From NCBI GenBank assembly GCA_016859345.1, contig CM029119.1, positions 10,420,896 to 10,484,895 of the forward strand: a stretch of DNA of 64,000 nucleotides, written 5' to 3'. The notes beneath the pieces were generated by a model, which made no database searches, was not told the origin of the DNA, and was given only the letters and a program-made list of their open reading frames with translations. Below are positions 38,701-53,700 of this stretch, one piece after another. Positions within the stretch are counted from its first letter, which is position 1; every line of letters starts with the position of its first letter. The translations under genes and the position numbers were made by a program. The stretch is from Istiophorus platypterus. Its lineage: Eukaryota > Chordata > Actinopteri > Istiophoriformes > Istiophoridae.

Positions 38701-41700
38701 AACTAAAAAGCATTGTTTCCCCCTCTTTACATTGCTCCTTACATCGCCCTTTACTTTGCCCTTCACAAGACCATAATGCACAGAGAGTACCACTCAGTAC
38801 TACGCTAATAGCTTATGTAGTGTCTCTTTGCTGGTTGCTACAGTGATTTTATTTCTCCTCAGCAGCAGATGACACAGAGCTGGCCCTGGCTGTGAAAACA
38901 CAGTTGGTTGTCCGATGTCAATTTGAGGATGTAGCTCTCCACATTGCTTTAAATTAAGCTCTTATCCCTTGTGGCACTGAGCCCTAGACTTTGCGGATTG
39001 CCAGACTTCTCTAGTTTAAATGGGGGGTATTCACATCGTAAAAATAAAGAGGAGTAGGAGCAACTGGGCATTACAAAATGATTGTTATTTGCAAATGTAT
39101 GAGAGCATCCAAGGTAAAAGAACAATTTAAAGAAATTTTGAATGCAAAAACACAATGCAGCATATTCCCAGTAAACAACTCAGGAGGATAAATTAGGCAA
39201 ATGAAATCAAGTATAAAATACACACGTAGGACAATAACACTAAAATGTTTGAGAAAAGACCACTCTGATGCGATCATTTTAAAATCAGCTCAATCCCTCT
39301 TCAGTTCAGTTACGCTTTTTCAAAGCAGTCACCATCTTTTCTTTGCTACATGATTAAAACCCCCATAAAAAAATCTAAAAATTAAAACAATTTTTTTTTT
39401 AAATCCTCAAAAGTTTAAGTATCAAGACCTAATTTCACATAAAGACATTTTTCTCAACATCAATGGTAAAATGTCTGCAAGTTTGCAGCTCTAAATGAAT
39501 TGGACAGTTAATATGGAGAAGAGGGACATGGGAGAAAAAGGGCCGTCATTGAAAGATTTTTTTATTGATGTGGGGAGTGGATAATGTAAAGTAAGTAAGT
39601 ATTGCAAGTAGAGATCACAGAACAGGTTGAGTACAGAGCAATAAGGTCTGACTATGTAACAGAAGAAATCTATGTGATATTCTTCATGTCTGTAGCTAGT
39701 ATCAGATGCCAGTGCAAAGATGAAATAATGGAAGTTAAATGGTCAAAGATTGTGGTGCTCTGATGGTGGAATTTGGGAATAGGACATTTCAAAATCAAAA
39801 TGAAAGAAATGTTTCATGTGTCAGCCATTAACATGGAAGACTCTTGCAAGATGTTACAGGAATGCAGTTGTTATTACACTGCCACTTCCTTTTTATGCAT
39901 ACATTTTCATTCATTTGAGAATAATCAGTGTGTTTAGGCAAGGAAGCAAGCAGGACTCACATCAACCACAGGCTGCAGCAATTCTGTTTGTTCTCCCCTG
40001 ACATCCAGTGCAACAGCCACAGAGGCAAATGGACGACTGGCCATCTGCTGACGCTCTCTCATCAGTTGCTGTAAGATCAAACACAGATGTCAGATGAGCA
40101 AAACATTGGATACAGTCTAATTAAATAATGAGATGAAAACAGAATGGATTTTGGGAAACATGCTCTTCTGCAATAATATGTAAATACAAACATTGTATTC
40201 CTTATTTACATTCTTTACATCATAGATATTAGAACCCTGGAAACACATGCATCTGCATTTCTGAAAGTGCTGAAAAGACAAAAAATCCATTTCAAATTTC
40301 CTACTTTGGATTATGAAGAACTTACAGGAAGTCACTGTCATTCAAAGCTTTCCATTAATGCATATAAAAAAAAGGTCTGACAGTGGGTTAATGCATTTAA
40401 TCCATCTCTTTAAATACAACTCATTATTGCTAGAATTTTTTTTTTCTACCAAAAGTTGTAATTCAACTAATCTAATTGATTTTACAGTGCACTGAGATCT
40501 GGTTGGAATACGGTGTCATCAGTAATCAAAAATCAGCATAACTAAAAACAAAACCTCCCATCATTGTGTGAATTAAAGCAATTATGCAGCCATAATCAGT
40601 TTTCTAATGATTATAAATGATGATGAATTTTTCATACAATACTTGAACTGTAGTGGGATCTTTTGTTTGTTGTTTTTTAAGATGCCATGAAACATTCTGC
40701 AATATACTTCATGGGGTTTAAGAGCAGGAGAGAATAGAAAATTGAAACACTGTGTTCATGCACAGTAATATACAACTGCAGGGCTATTACAGTATGAAGC
40801 TAAAAATCAATAGCAGATATAAATGAGGAAACGCTGGAAGTCTATCTGTAAACATCCATGCCCTGAGGACTTAGGGGAGTATTTTGCCTCACCTTAGTCG
40901 CCAAGCCCCAACTCTATCTGAGTATTTCCAGCTGGTGATTTCTCACTATGATTTTAGGTAATATAACAGAGTTTAAATACATTTTTGCATTTCAAATTTT
41001 GTATTTGAATACAAAAAATCTTGTAAATCTTTTGCATTCTTTCAAAGACTGCAGAGAAATGCCGTGGTTAGGTTACTGTCTAAGAGTGACACGGTTTCTG
41101 CAGAAAACAGCTCCCCATGTTCCCTACTAATCAATATTGTAAAACAACTTGCGCCACACTTTCATCAGCAACGCAGTGTCGGATCAATATCTAAACAGGT
41201 CGCCATTTTAGCACCAAGGACATCACTGATTGGCATTGGATTTCTGATGAGCTTAAGTGTGCTGCATTAAGATCTAATTGTGCTTCAGATTACTAAGCAC
41301 ATCAAGCAGTTGTGATGATCAGCCTCATAACCTGCCCTTCCTCTGCACTTCTCTGAAGTTCAATAAATATGGCTCATGTGCACAAACACACAAACAATTT
41401 CATGTAAAACTAAGACTAATAGACTTAACATAGTACATATGTAAAAACATTTGTGGACCTTCTGGTTTCTGTGACATTAAGCATTAATGTCTGCAAGTGA
41501 ATTAAAGAAAATAACGACTGTAAATAGAACCAAAAATAGTTAATTAATTGACCATTCACTAAACCCATCCTCCAAACAGCAACTGTCCAACCATAGTTTA
41601 ACATCCATAACTAGACATGTCAAGCATGTCGAGCTATGGATTATCGCCACACGCTGAAGCGTTATGAATGGGGCCATAATAAGAATGCTGCATTTAAAAG

Positions 41701-44700
41701 GTTTTGAGGACGGCGTCTCTTTTTTAAACCTTTACAAAACCAGAAACATAAGAGCAAATGTGTAAGGTATGGCCTAAACGTTGTGTTTCTCTGTGCAAAT
41801 GTAAGCTGTAAATGATATGAATATATGAATAATAAATACATAATAATTGATTAAATCAATTTAAAAAACTCAAGTAATATTTTGCTGCCGAATTATAAAA
41901 CTCTTAAGGTCATCCTGCAGAAGAGTAAGAAAACCTATAATTTTTCAAATACCCTTAACTGTTCTGGCGCTTTCCATTTATCTCACATTATCCCTTTAAT
42001 AAAACAATGAGCCTGATGGGTCAACTGGATGAGAACGCAGAATTTTCTGGTGGTCTCGTTCCTGAACAGGAATTTGTCCTTGGTGTAGTAATGAACCCTG
42101 AGATTTTTGTGTCCATACCCCCACTCTCTGAATATAATTAAGTATTCAATGGTCTGGCTATTAATTGGTAAAATTCAGATGAGGCCTGGAGAGGCTGATA
42201 TCATTGTACAAACGGACAAGTGAAAGAAACAATTCCGTAGAAGACGCTTTGAGTCAAAATCTTGGTGTATCAAGGACTCCATCTATGTGATGGGTTTACA
42301 AAGAGAGTATGTCAGAGCACTGTGCTCATTCTTTCACATTGTCATACTGCTGTTGAGGTAGTACACAGGAAAATACTAAAAGTGATTGAAATGGTGGTAT
42401 TCTATTAATATGCTCTTCAACCATAACCTCAATCATCTTTGATTTTTATGTAGATTTAAAGAAAAGACCAAAAAAAAGAAGAGTGATTTTTTTTTTTTTT
42501 TTTAAATTCACTTTGCATAATTTCTTTTTGATCATTTTTTCTTTGTGGCTCATCTGTGCCATATGTATACCATATTGTCTATGCCTGGGTTGTATAACAG
42601 TTGTCAAATGCCTGGTCTTTCCCCTTTTAATTTGTCTTTAAATAGTAGCAACAAAATCCAAAAATTAAAAAACAAACAAACAAACAATTATATATATATA
42701 TATATATATAAAAAAAACCCAAAGAATGTTCAGTGCATTTTGTGATTCTTCGTATTACAGAGAATGCAAATCCACACTCCTTCATTAATTTACTGACTGA
42801 CCCTCACTATTGTACAGACTCATCAAAGGAGAGGGAATAAGAGGAAAGTTCACATCAGCTTTATGTTAGAGCCACTTTGTTGAATCCCTCTGAAAAAACT
42901 CTTTAGGGGAGGTAAGACTGAGGGAAAAAAAAACCCAAAAAACAACGACCATATGAAATTGAGATCGATCACCAGATTGATTTTTCTTTTTCTAGCTCAG
43001 ACTTTTAAACTTCAAATCTGAGGACCCGTGTCAGATTGTTTCACATCTCTACTATTAAACGTCAAACAAGCCACACCAAGCCTATAGATTTGAGATGCTG
43101 GGCCACTACAGGTCAAAATGAAAAATTTTGCCCTTTTCGAAGAGATAAAAGCAGGAATGGAGGTGCCCGGCGCGGTTGTGGCAAAACAAGAAAACAGCTC
43201 ACGGCTTATTACGGCTTCCAACAAAAAAGGCTTCAAATCCAACAACATACATCCTAAATGTCAGACAGCAGTAATGTTATTTATCATGTTGTAGAGTTTA
43301 TTTAAAGCAACAAAGCAAAAGAAGAGAGCAGAAGCAAAGGCAGGGAATGCTAGTGCTTTGCTCTTTGTCCAGCACGTGCATCCAAAATGTGCTGCGTATA
43401 CAATCATCAAAGGGCCAGTACAATACCGGAGAGATTCTAGAAATGAATACTAAGTAAATGACAAAAGGCAAGAGTGAACTCTGTAAAACCAATTAACGTT
43501 TGTGCATTGACAGACTGATTTTGTCAAGAATACAAGCTGGAGCCATTCACGGTTGTGATAAGGGTGGGTTTGCAGTGCATTGCTTTGCAACTTGATTAAT
43601 TTGGCAAGTGAGTGCACGAATTATCGGTCGTGTGAATACAGCATTTTGTTCCCTTCATTGGTCTCTATAAAAGGGTAAGTGTCATCCAGCCTCTAAGCAT
43701 ATTCTACACCTAAACAGGTCACTTTGTCCTTTTTCAAAGATCACTGGCTGTACCTAAAGGCGCTGTCCTGGCAAAATAGAAATAAATAAACAAAAATATA
43801 AGAAAATGAATTGCGAAACATTGAATTGCGTGCTCAGATCGGCAAAAGTGAAAAATGACAGTATTCCTGCTAGCAGTATCACTTTTTTTGGCAATATATT
43901 CTATATTCTGAATTCTCTGTACACACACACACATGCACACACTGATTAATGGACTGAATATCACAAAATGAAGATTACCAGTCTAGTAATCTGCCACTGC
44001 ATGCAGTGCCATTTTGTTAGAACATTGGTGTGGTTGAGAGGTTCTGTGTAGGCTGAAGTACCAAGAACTCATTAGAGAATTTGAATAACACGTATTATTG
44101 TAGTTGTGCTGTCATATTTCTATAATTCGGTTTTACTCATTAGGACAAAAGCCTCAAGGCTTCTAAAGGTAAGTTATAACCTGATTTGAACTCCTAATCA
44201 GTTACGCCTCATCATAGGTAACTTTAGAGTCAAAGATAAGAGTCCAAACTTTAAACTGAACAAGGGACAATCAAGGTGACCAGGGGCATAAGAGTAAGAT
44301 AATCTCATTATAGCAATCGATGACTGCTGATTGAGCTCTTTAAGGGAAGAGTGTGAGACTATGTGAAAGGCTACAGAGGGACATGTGAGAATTATGCAGT
44401 TACTAATTCAGTTTTGTACATGCAAACATTATATCAAGTTAGCCACTCGAGCTGTCTTAATCAAAATGGTTGTTTTTACAGTGGTTTATAGCGGACGTAT
44501 CGTCAAGAGGCTCACGCTGCCAGCATATACAAATGGCATCTTTTATAGAAAGAGAGTCTACGGCTGCGTTCAGACCAACGTTTAGGTCCGTTTGAAAAGA
44601 TGCTCCCCTCTCCCCCATCTGAATGAGGCCAGTCTGGCAACGCAGAAGGGGGTACAAAATGTAGAGGGCTCTGGCATAAAAAACAGAGGATCGTCCAGAA

Positions 44701-47700
44701 AGGAAAAAGCCGGCTCAACTTGTGCCAGACCGCAATGCGACGTGATTCGGAAGCATCTGCTGCGCTGGCCAATCACATACCTGCAAACACATAATCCTGT
44801 TAAATTAGACTATAATGTGAGTATTTCTGCTTTCGGCTACCTAATGACTGTCACAACACGTGTTAAAATGACTGTCGCCATGATAACTTCCCACAGCTGG
44901 AAAATCCTGGTCTTGGCTATGCAGTCTTTTGCCGTCTGATAAGCTCTCAAACTCATGGATCTATTACTCAAACTGGAATTCCTGCATCATAGTTCATGAA
45001 ACTAAATGCACCCACCAACGCAGCCCCCTGCTCTGTTTTACTGCAGGGCTGTATTCGGTCTGAATGCCTCTTTCAACTCTACAGCCATGCTAGCATCTTG
45101 GGGAGTCTGTATTCAGACGAATGGTGGTTTGACCTAACCACTAGCATCATTGACATGGTGATGTTAAGCAGGCTAAATGTTAACCATTCTTACCATCTAA
45201 GTTTAGTGTGTTATTCATTAGGATAAATCATCTGACAACCACGGATGTCTGTAGAAAATTTCATGGCAGTAAATATAGCACATGTTGAAGTATTTCACAG
45301 GAAAACAGCAATTTCTGACCTGTTAGTGGTGCTAGGGGAAAAGTCAGAGGATCACCAAAGTCAAGAGGAATCATCCTCTGGGAAGCATGAATGTCTGGGC
45401 AAAATATCATGACAATCCATCCAGTAGTTCAGATATTTCAGTCTGGACCAAAAAAATGGATCAATTGACAGAAACTGGAATGAACAGAGCCATTCTGCTT
45501 GGACGTAAACTACATCACTGACACGCCGTTATAAGCACCACAACATAGCCTGTGCTCTTAGCCTTTACATCCATCACTATCTTGCCCTCAGCTGACAGAG
45601 CAGGCCGGTTCAAGTCATCAGTTATAGACTGGCCATAGCTTTCAGCAGCATCATTGGCCAGGACAATTTCTATGGGCTGCTTTTAATTAACAGATGCTAA
45701 TAAGTTACTAGGGTACTTCATAAATGGCAGGTTTAAATATGCTGAAAAATATAATGGTACTTTTTATGGTAACTGCTGCTATGGTAAATAGTTTTAAGTG
45801 CTTTTAGAGTGCCAGTAAACCATCACCACTCTACACAATGGTCAGTAAATATCTTGCAAGTGTGTATAAAGTGTGTTTCCAGGTGCATTTGTGTGTGTGA
45901 GAGAGAGACCGAGAGAGAGAAATGGATAGATCCACATGTTTATGCACAAAACATCGCCGTGTTACACTCCTGTGAAATGTCAGTGCCCCCTCCCTCCTGT
46001 TCCCCCCTCTGGTAGCTTCAAAGAGGTCAGCCCTCGTTCACCTCTGTGGCATTTACAGCTGTTGTCTTTCCATCGCTTTGTCCTCTACTCAGGATCCAAG
46101 TCGTGTCACCTATCCTTTGCTGAAATGGCTCAAGTAAAACAGCTGCAACTTTGGAACCACATCCTCTCGACTCCCGATAGAAAAGGAAGCTCTTATCCAA
46201 TTAGTGCATTAGTGTGGTAAAAGGGGGGCTTTGTAAAATTAAGTCAATACCAAAAATTAAAAGGAATTCACCACTTTGTGGTTTTCTGAGAATCTGTTGG
46301 AGATTATTATTCTATCCTCCATTCACAGCTAATTTTCATAATTGCATGCAGACACTGCCCACTGCACACACTGTAAATACTTATATGAAATGTTTTTCTA
46401 GCAAGAATCCTACATCAAACAGAAAGACTAGCTTATATAAACACATTGCTTTTTAATTCTAGGGAAATTCATAGCACTACCACAGATTTCACACCAGAAC
46501 ACCAATAAAAATATTCAAAAATTCAATCAGTATCAGGCATCCATATGCCCCTAGGCTTGATCAGTGTCTCATTATTGTAAGCCTCATTGACTCATTCATT
46601 CCATGTCCTTATGTCAGATTGGGGCTTGTGAGCATTAGATGCCCCCCAGCCCAAATCCTTCAATCGCTTATTTGGACAAGTCTCATAAGTGCATGGGCTA
46701 TTAACAAGATCTTTCAAATTAAATCGACAAAATGTTTAAGGGGGGGGGCAATCAGATCACCAATGAGACAAGGACTGAATCAGTTTATCTAACATCATGA
46801 AAAACTGGGTACTGTCTCAACACACGTAGGCAATCACAAATTCCACTGTAACTGTTATGGCTTTACATTAGTTAGTATGTGACCTAATTCTTTATACAGC
46901 ATAAAAATATTATGCTTGAATAATTAACAAGGTTAAAATGGCATTCAGCTAGAGCAGTAGAGGTCAGTAGCATGTGAAACCTGTTACAGATACAGTAGCT
47001 CACCAAAATCTAATAAAGTGCCATTTCGAAAGGGAATATGAAAAGAAAAGACAAGGAATATTAATAAAGGTCGAGTGTATTTAGGGTCAAATGTGGAAGC
47101 AAAATCATGCTGCAGCTCTGTATATTATTTAGTCTTAATGGGACAAAGATATAGAAAACACAAATGAAATACAATTACAGAAATAGCAATTTCTTTTACA
47201 TATTCAGTAGTTATCATTGGCAAGTCCTGAACAAGTGCAGCTATGTTTGTTTTTTTATGATGTATCTAAAGATGAATATCCAAATAGAGAAAAATATTAT
47301 CAAGGTCCAGTACTTCTTGAATAAAGAAAACAAAACATATACACCAAAGCAGAAAGGGTCCTTTATAAGACACGTAATTATCTCTTGAGCAGCCAGCGCT
47401 ACAGACAGAAGAGCTGGTCATTTTTAAGAAAGGTTGATAAACAAAAGTGAGAAAAGGATGCTAGTAAGAGGTCATTCAAAACGATTTTTGGATCCTTTTC
47501 CCCAACTGAACATTTTTAAGTTTGTAGTTTAGCTCTCTGTAATAAGAAATTAAATTATGTACTTACAGGTCTTGTTCTATGTCGGTATTTATTTTATTAT
47601 TCTATATTTTAGTAAAGGAGAAAACAGACCCACACCTTATTGAGCGAAGATTTAGTAGCAGTAGTTCATAGTTGCATGACCTCATAGCTAAAAAAAACAA

Positions 47701-48408
47701 TTTCAGACATAATTAACCAAGTGGTAGACTGGATTCCCCCCAATCTACGTAATAATTTGACACTGATATAATGTAAAAGCAGACCTTAAGTGGGTCAGGA
47801 TAATCTTTACAAATAATTATACTGAAAGGCTACTTAAAAAGCTAAAGTACCCACAAGAGCACTGAAGAACACCCTCTAGGCTGTTAGAGCGTTCAGGAGA
47901 AGGTTACCAACACACAGCTTCTCTTTACAATGTTTCTTTAAAAGTAGGGCACCTGAAAAAGCTAAAAAAACAAAGGAACCTAAAGGTATCATATTTCCTC
48001 AGGAGTATATTCTTGGGATTAATAAAGGCCATGCACCAAGAGATTAAATGTTTAAGAAAACTGTCTATAATATGACAATGTTAAAATAAGTGATAAGGAG
48101 GGTGTTCAAAAGTCATTTGTGTCAAGTGGTTCAACTGGGTAAGTAATAAATATTTGATCAAAATTTCATATCTTAGGCTCCTCAGATATCCCTTTTTGTA
48201 CAAGTAAACAATCAACAGTGAGGAAAAAATGGTAAAGCTGGTTATAAAATACAATTGCATGGTTTTGGGATTTAAGATGAGTTCAAATTCAGAAATATGA
48301 ACAGAGTGTGGAATGTATGGAAAGCATCAAGTTTCCAAAACAAACACTGATAACATCATATTATTATATGTGCTTAAAAAAATTACATGGCATGAACTTT
48401 CAATCGAC

Positions 48409-48456
<48 letters not shown>

Positions 48457-50679
48457 AATAGCTGGTAATCTTTTTGCTGCAATGACAAAACTTTTCAATC
48501 ACCTGAAATCAAGAGATGGAGGTTTTCATTCCAGTATTTATTTATTTTCGTCTGGCAGCTGAAGGGCAGCGACAAACACATAATAGGAATGCCAAGAGCA
48601 GACAGAAAAAAGTGAGCTGAATTTTCAATGACGTGAGCCCATCTGTCTTTATTAATTTTTATTAACTTTAATTCTTTGGACGGGCATGAGTTGAAGTCGT
48701 GGTAGCCATTTTATTTTCATATATCAATTAGAGGACATAAAATCCAGATCCTATGATTATCAATGTCATTCCCAGAGGGGAAGTTAATTCTGGGAGCTTT
48801 ATTACTAAACTGCAGGTCATGAGGCTGGATGTGCACCAAATGAAACTTCCTGCTATTGAGTATCTTAAAGCTTCTACCAGGATGTAGGATGAACTCTGCA
48901 GAGATGGAAAAGATGGCTGCTCTTACAGAAACCAGCCGCCACCCTGAATAGTTCGAGTTAAGGGCAGGGAGGTAAATTTGCATACACTCTCTCCCAGCAT
49001 CAATTTCCTGCACAGCATCTTTTTCACCCTCTTCTTTAATTTCTACTGCCAATCATTTCATCTTTCACCCCTTTTAATTCCCATCTTTTCACATCCCCAT
49101 CTTTCACACCAACACTGAATATTAATGTATCATTCTATCCCCTTTTCCATAAGTTATTCACAGTATCTCTATCTGCTTCCTTCATTCCTTTTCCACTGGA
49201 CCCCTGAGCTTAAATCCTCGATTAATCTGAAATATCATCTTTATTATTGACCATATTCACCATATTCATATTCTTTCTAAAGAAATAGGTGGTCAAATCC
49301 TGAGATGTTTTACTTTTTAAGAAGTATTAGCCATTGGCAGACAAATCTTCTCTGCACAGTGGTCCAAAAACTTTTACGGATATGAAGTTGTTTGATGAAT
49401 TTATGTTCTAGCTTACATTTTTAGGCCTCTGAAACAGTGGTCCTATATGACTGTGGGTGATTTTTAAGGAGCTTCGAAAACAATTTTAAGGAGCTTCGAT
49501 GACTGTGAGACGTGAACCATCTCATATTTCAGACCTTTGGCGTCAAAAGATGGCCTATAGCACATTTCTAGCAGCAACAGAAATCTAAGACCCAATTATC
49601 ACATACTGCTTTGCCCACGTCTACAATGCAACCAATCAGAACACAACATGAAATGACCCAAATATATTTTTGTATAAAGTTTTGAACGCAGTGGTTTAGG
49701 TTTGAAGAGTGTTTCAACAGAACTGGGGCACCAACTTGTCGAGGAGAGACAGCTAACTGGAAGTTGGTTAAATCTTGCAGTGGTCACATGTACTGCATCT
49801 CACATGTAAACAGAAAAAAAAAGGATTTTATGGACTTACTTCTCTCCGTCGTGAAGCCCAGCAGGTCTGCTTGATCTTCCACACTACTGCTGCCACCAGG
49901 AGCAGTGACAGAAAGCAACTGGAATGACAGAGAGGAACATTATTAAGCAAAGTGAATTTGACTAGTGACTAAACTTAATTACTTGACTTTTTTATGCATG
50001 CAACAGTAGCCACTGACTATTAACACCTTTATTTCACATGGAATTGGCTTTTAACCAAGCATTTCTTTAGAAATCAATATTTCCATTTTGGGTATTTTTT
50101 CTTCTTTCTTCTTCATATATCGAAAATATCTATAATATTACACAAACAGGGGAAACTTACATATACAAAGTTTCGTTGTAACTTAAAAAAAGACAAAACA
50201 GGGGAGATGATATGAAGAGGTATCGCACTCATCTCTCGGGAGACTGATTATTTTGGCCGATTACTTCAATTAATAACCCAAAAGTAAAATCATTAGTCAA
50301 GGGAAATTCAGCAAGGTCCAAGTGCTGCTGGGATAGAAAATATGACTGATTGAGAGCTTCCACTTCATTATCCTGGTGACAGATGAGAATGTAGAGATTA
50401 TTATGTGTTAAAGAGGCATTCTGGACTTCTTATAGAGCTTGTCAGAGCAACGTGTAGAACTTGAACAAGTTCTTGGAAATAGTTGAGGTTTCATCTGTCT
50501 GTGTGAATATATTTACGTTTTAGATATCTTTAGTATGTTAAACTAGTTCACTTTGCATCCGTTATTATTTAAAAAAATAAATTTTAAACATACATACATA
50601 TATATACATATATATATACGTATATACATATATACATACATATATACATATACACATACATATATACATGTACATGTAT

Positions 50680-50774
<95 letters not shown>

Positions 50775-53700
50775 TACATATGTATACATATATACACATA
50801 CATACACACACACATATACATACATATATACTCATATATATGTGTGTAGCGAAAAAAAAAGTCACATTTGCATAAGGTTCTTAATTTAATCGAGAAAAAA
50901 TATTTTCTCCACATAACCTCAAATTTTACTCAGTCATTAACGTGTGTTATATCTCTCTATTTATTCTCTATTCAATGTGTTAGAAGGGAATACGATTCTG
51001 TTCCTGATGTCAAGGAACAATTCTACTTGGATCTGAAAGACATACTGAAACATGACCAATGAGCCCTTGTCCTCCGGGACACGCCACTTTTCTAAAATGG
51101 GCAGTCTGGTCCAATAAGCACATTTCAACAGACACACATAACTAGCTCTGATTTCATGGGCCCATTTGTTTGATATTTTAAACTCTAATAGGCTTTCAGT
51201 TTTCCTCCCACACCTGCTAGATCCATTTGCCAGGATCTTTGAGTAAGGCGATAATGCCGGTGAGGAATGTGATAACACTTGGAAAATACGGTTTCTCATA
51301 TATGAGTCAAGCAAGGAGGAGGTGACGAGGCAAAAAACTAAAAATGGAAGTGGGATTTAAGCATTGAGTGATGGGAAACTCCTGTACTTCAAACATCTCA
51401 TCACCACACTTAGAATTTACTTAAGAGGTGCAGAAGCCGGGAAACCCTTTCATTTTTTTCTTAGAGGGGTGGGGGCTTGAATGAGTTTTCTATGTGGCAG
51501 AAGTGTCAGAAATCCCTAGACAGATGTTTGGCTTTCATCAAGTTTATTCTGTAAAGTAAAGAGACTTAAATCCCTTTTGCTGTTCCTTCTGCTTATGATG
51601 TTAATAAAATGAGTTCTGCAGTCATTCATGTTCTCACTCTCCAAGGTGGTGAAGGACAAAAACAAAATTTACTCTGGTTTTCTACAAGTATATATGAGAT
51701 TTGTAGATGGAGCAACAGTGGGTGCCCACATCCACTTGAAAAATATACTCATGCGGAAAACATGATCTGAAACGAGTCCCACTGCTCATTCTGTGGTCTT
51801 ACGTTATTATGTGTTTCTAATGATAAGACATCCAAATGTGTTTATTTTATAAACTGATCATTTCACAATGATCATGTAAGTAAATTTGACATTTTGCCCC
51901 TTTTAATCACATGCTACATTCTGTAATCACATGGCTACAGTTACTACCAGGGACAACAATCAATAATATCTATAGATGCTTTCTACAGGTTTTACGGGCT
52001 CTGAAGAAGAAGAAAACATGTTCAAATCTCCTTAAAAATCAACCTTAAGATGCTAAATAAAAACAGGAAGACATTTTAACTATTCAGTATAGGATTTAAA
52101 AAAAAAAAATGTGAAATAGAAGTCTGAACCTTTTATTTAAAATGTTAAAAATCTATACATTTTGAGAATTCAGATTTATGAGGTGTCAATCAACCTTTAT
52201 TGACTATTTTATGAGTAAAGTTGGTGATAAAGTGTTTTCCTAAAAGCTCTTATCATTGGACATAGATGGCGTAAACGCGGCAACACTAATGTTCCCTTGC
52301 ATACAATCTCTCACACACACACACACACACACACACACAGTCATGACAGGAGTGAAGCTGATTTTGTTAATTAGTATAAATTAGACCCTGGGGTTCCTCT
52401 GGAAGTATAGCGCAGCATCCCATTAGAGAGTTTCTACAACATCTAATCAGAACGCATGAAACAATCATAATCTAACTAGATTACAATTTAGGCAGCACTT
52501 TGCAAGTAAATATTATTTATGAAGTTACTAAGATGAAGAAGCAATGTGGAAATGAGGAAAAGCCCTTGGTGTCTGATAGGCTTGTAGTGAGAAAGGTGAA
52601 CTGACACTTGAATAAACTCAGAAGAGAAAACAGAGCTTGTTCCAAGTCATGCCATCATTTCTTCACCCTCTACCTCTCATACAAGGGGGGCTAGAAACCC
52701 TGTGGGGTGATTTGACATTTTGTCATCAGGCTGATTATGTTTCCTGCAGGTTCATCCCTCAAACCTCCCACACACACAAACACACACACACACACACTAC
52801 TACTTGTGACTGCATCAGGGCTTTTTTCTTGAGTTTATGGGTCAGTGAGGACTGGACAACAAGGATGCAGACGAGGACTCCACAAAATTAGAAAACCTGC
52901 ACAACAATGGAAAAAACGTAAGAAACCAAAACATATAATGCATACTAATGGAAATAGATGGTAAGACAGGGAAAAGGGAGGACGTGTGTTGTGTTATGGA
53001 AAGTTAGGATTCATTTCTTTTGGATTTAGAAATTATGTCAATTTAATTAATCAAAATCAAATCAAATCTATGAAAATACTAAAGGAAGCAGTGATTTTTG
53101 CAAAAGACATTCAAACAACAATTTTGTAGATTAAATAAAACAGAAACTTGTCCTGTGCCTCTGTTGTGATTCTAAACAAAATGGTTTCCTGTGTAACAAA
53201 TGCAAACAGACACATTTTAGATAAAATAAACTGTCTTTTCCCCCTGAATTCCTGAATTTGGCTATTCAACTGTAATTCGATCAGATGGAGACAGACGATA
53301 ACTGATTGTGTGACAGCTTTTTGAGGAAAGTTATTGTGGACTGAGCAGTGATGAGCAGGTGCCTTGGGCAAAGACTGTCTTCAATTCCCTCCCTGACACC
53401 TGCACAGATGATATGTTAGTCCATCAGCTACTCTGGGCGACGCATGAAATGAAATGAACCCACATAGATACACAGGTGCACACAGCACCATGGCTTCTGT
53501 CACTGTTGCATAGTAAAACGGTCGTCTCCACCACTGACACTGGTAAAATGATTAAAAAAAAAAAAAAAAAAAAGTTAGATTAAAAAGAAGATCCACTTAT
53601 GATTTGTTCATGTGTCTTCTTTCAGAATCTAACAATTCAAGTTACATAAACAGCTCTTTCACATGTAATTTGTAGAAATAACTAAACACAAGCTTAGAAT

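Larger units (their letters stand above)
40069..49839 (-). other. atrnl1 intron, 9.8 kb
   Basis: The longest intron in view. It contains a T run (42488-42504), a short (TA)n (42689-42709), a possible MITE (44562-45068), a percomorph repeat (45135-45502), a (CA)n tract (48413-48448) and a possible conserved element near 48620-48780. Open frames such as 48717-49052 on the minus strand lack any recognised domain. Confidence 0.7.

Noticed and set aside
44592..44939. 115-codon open frame on the plus strand
   Set aside because: Lies inside a possible MITE, with overlapping open frames on the other strand; composition effect of a GC-richer block.
48717..49052. 111-codon open frame on the minus strand inside an atrnl1 intron
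   Set aside because: The flanking atrnl1 exons join in frame without it; no splice signals or domain seen.
50543..50914. Open frames of 73-123 codons on both strands
   Set aside because: Products are almost only Tyr-Ile, Thr-His and Cys-Val repeats from the TA/ACATAT tract.
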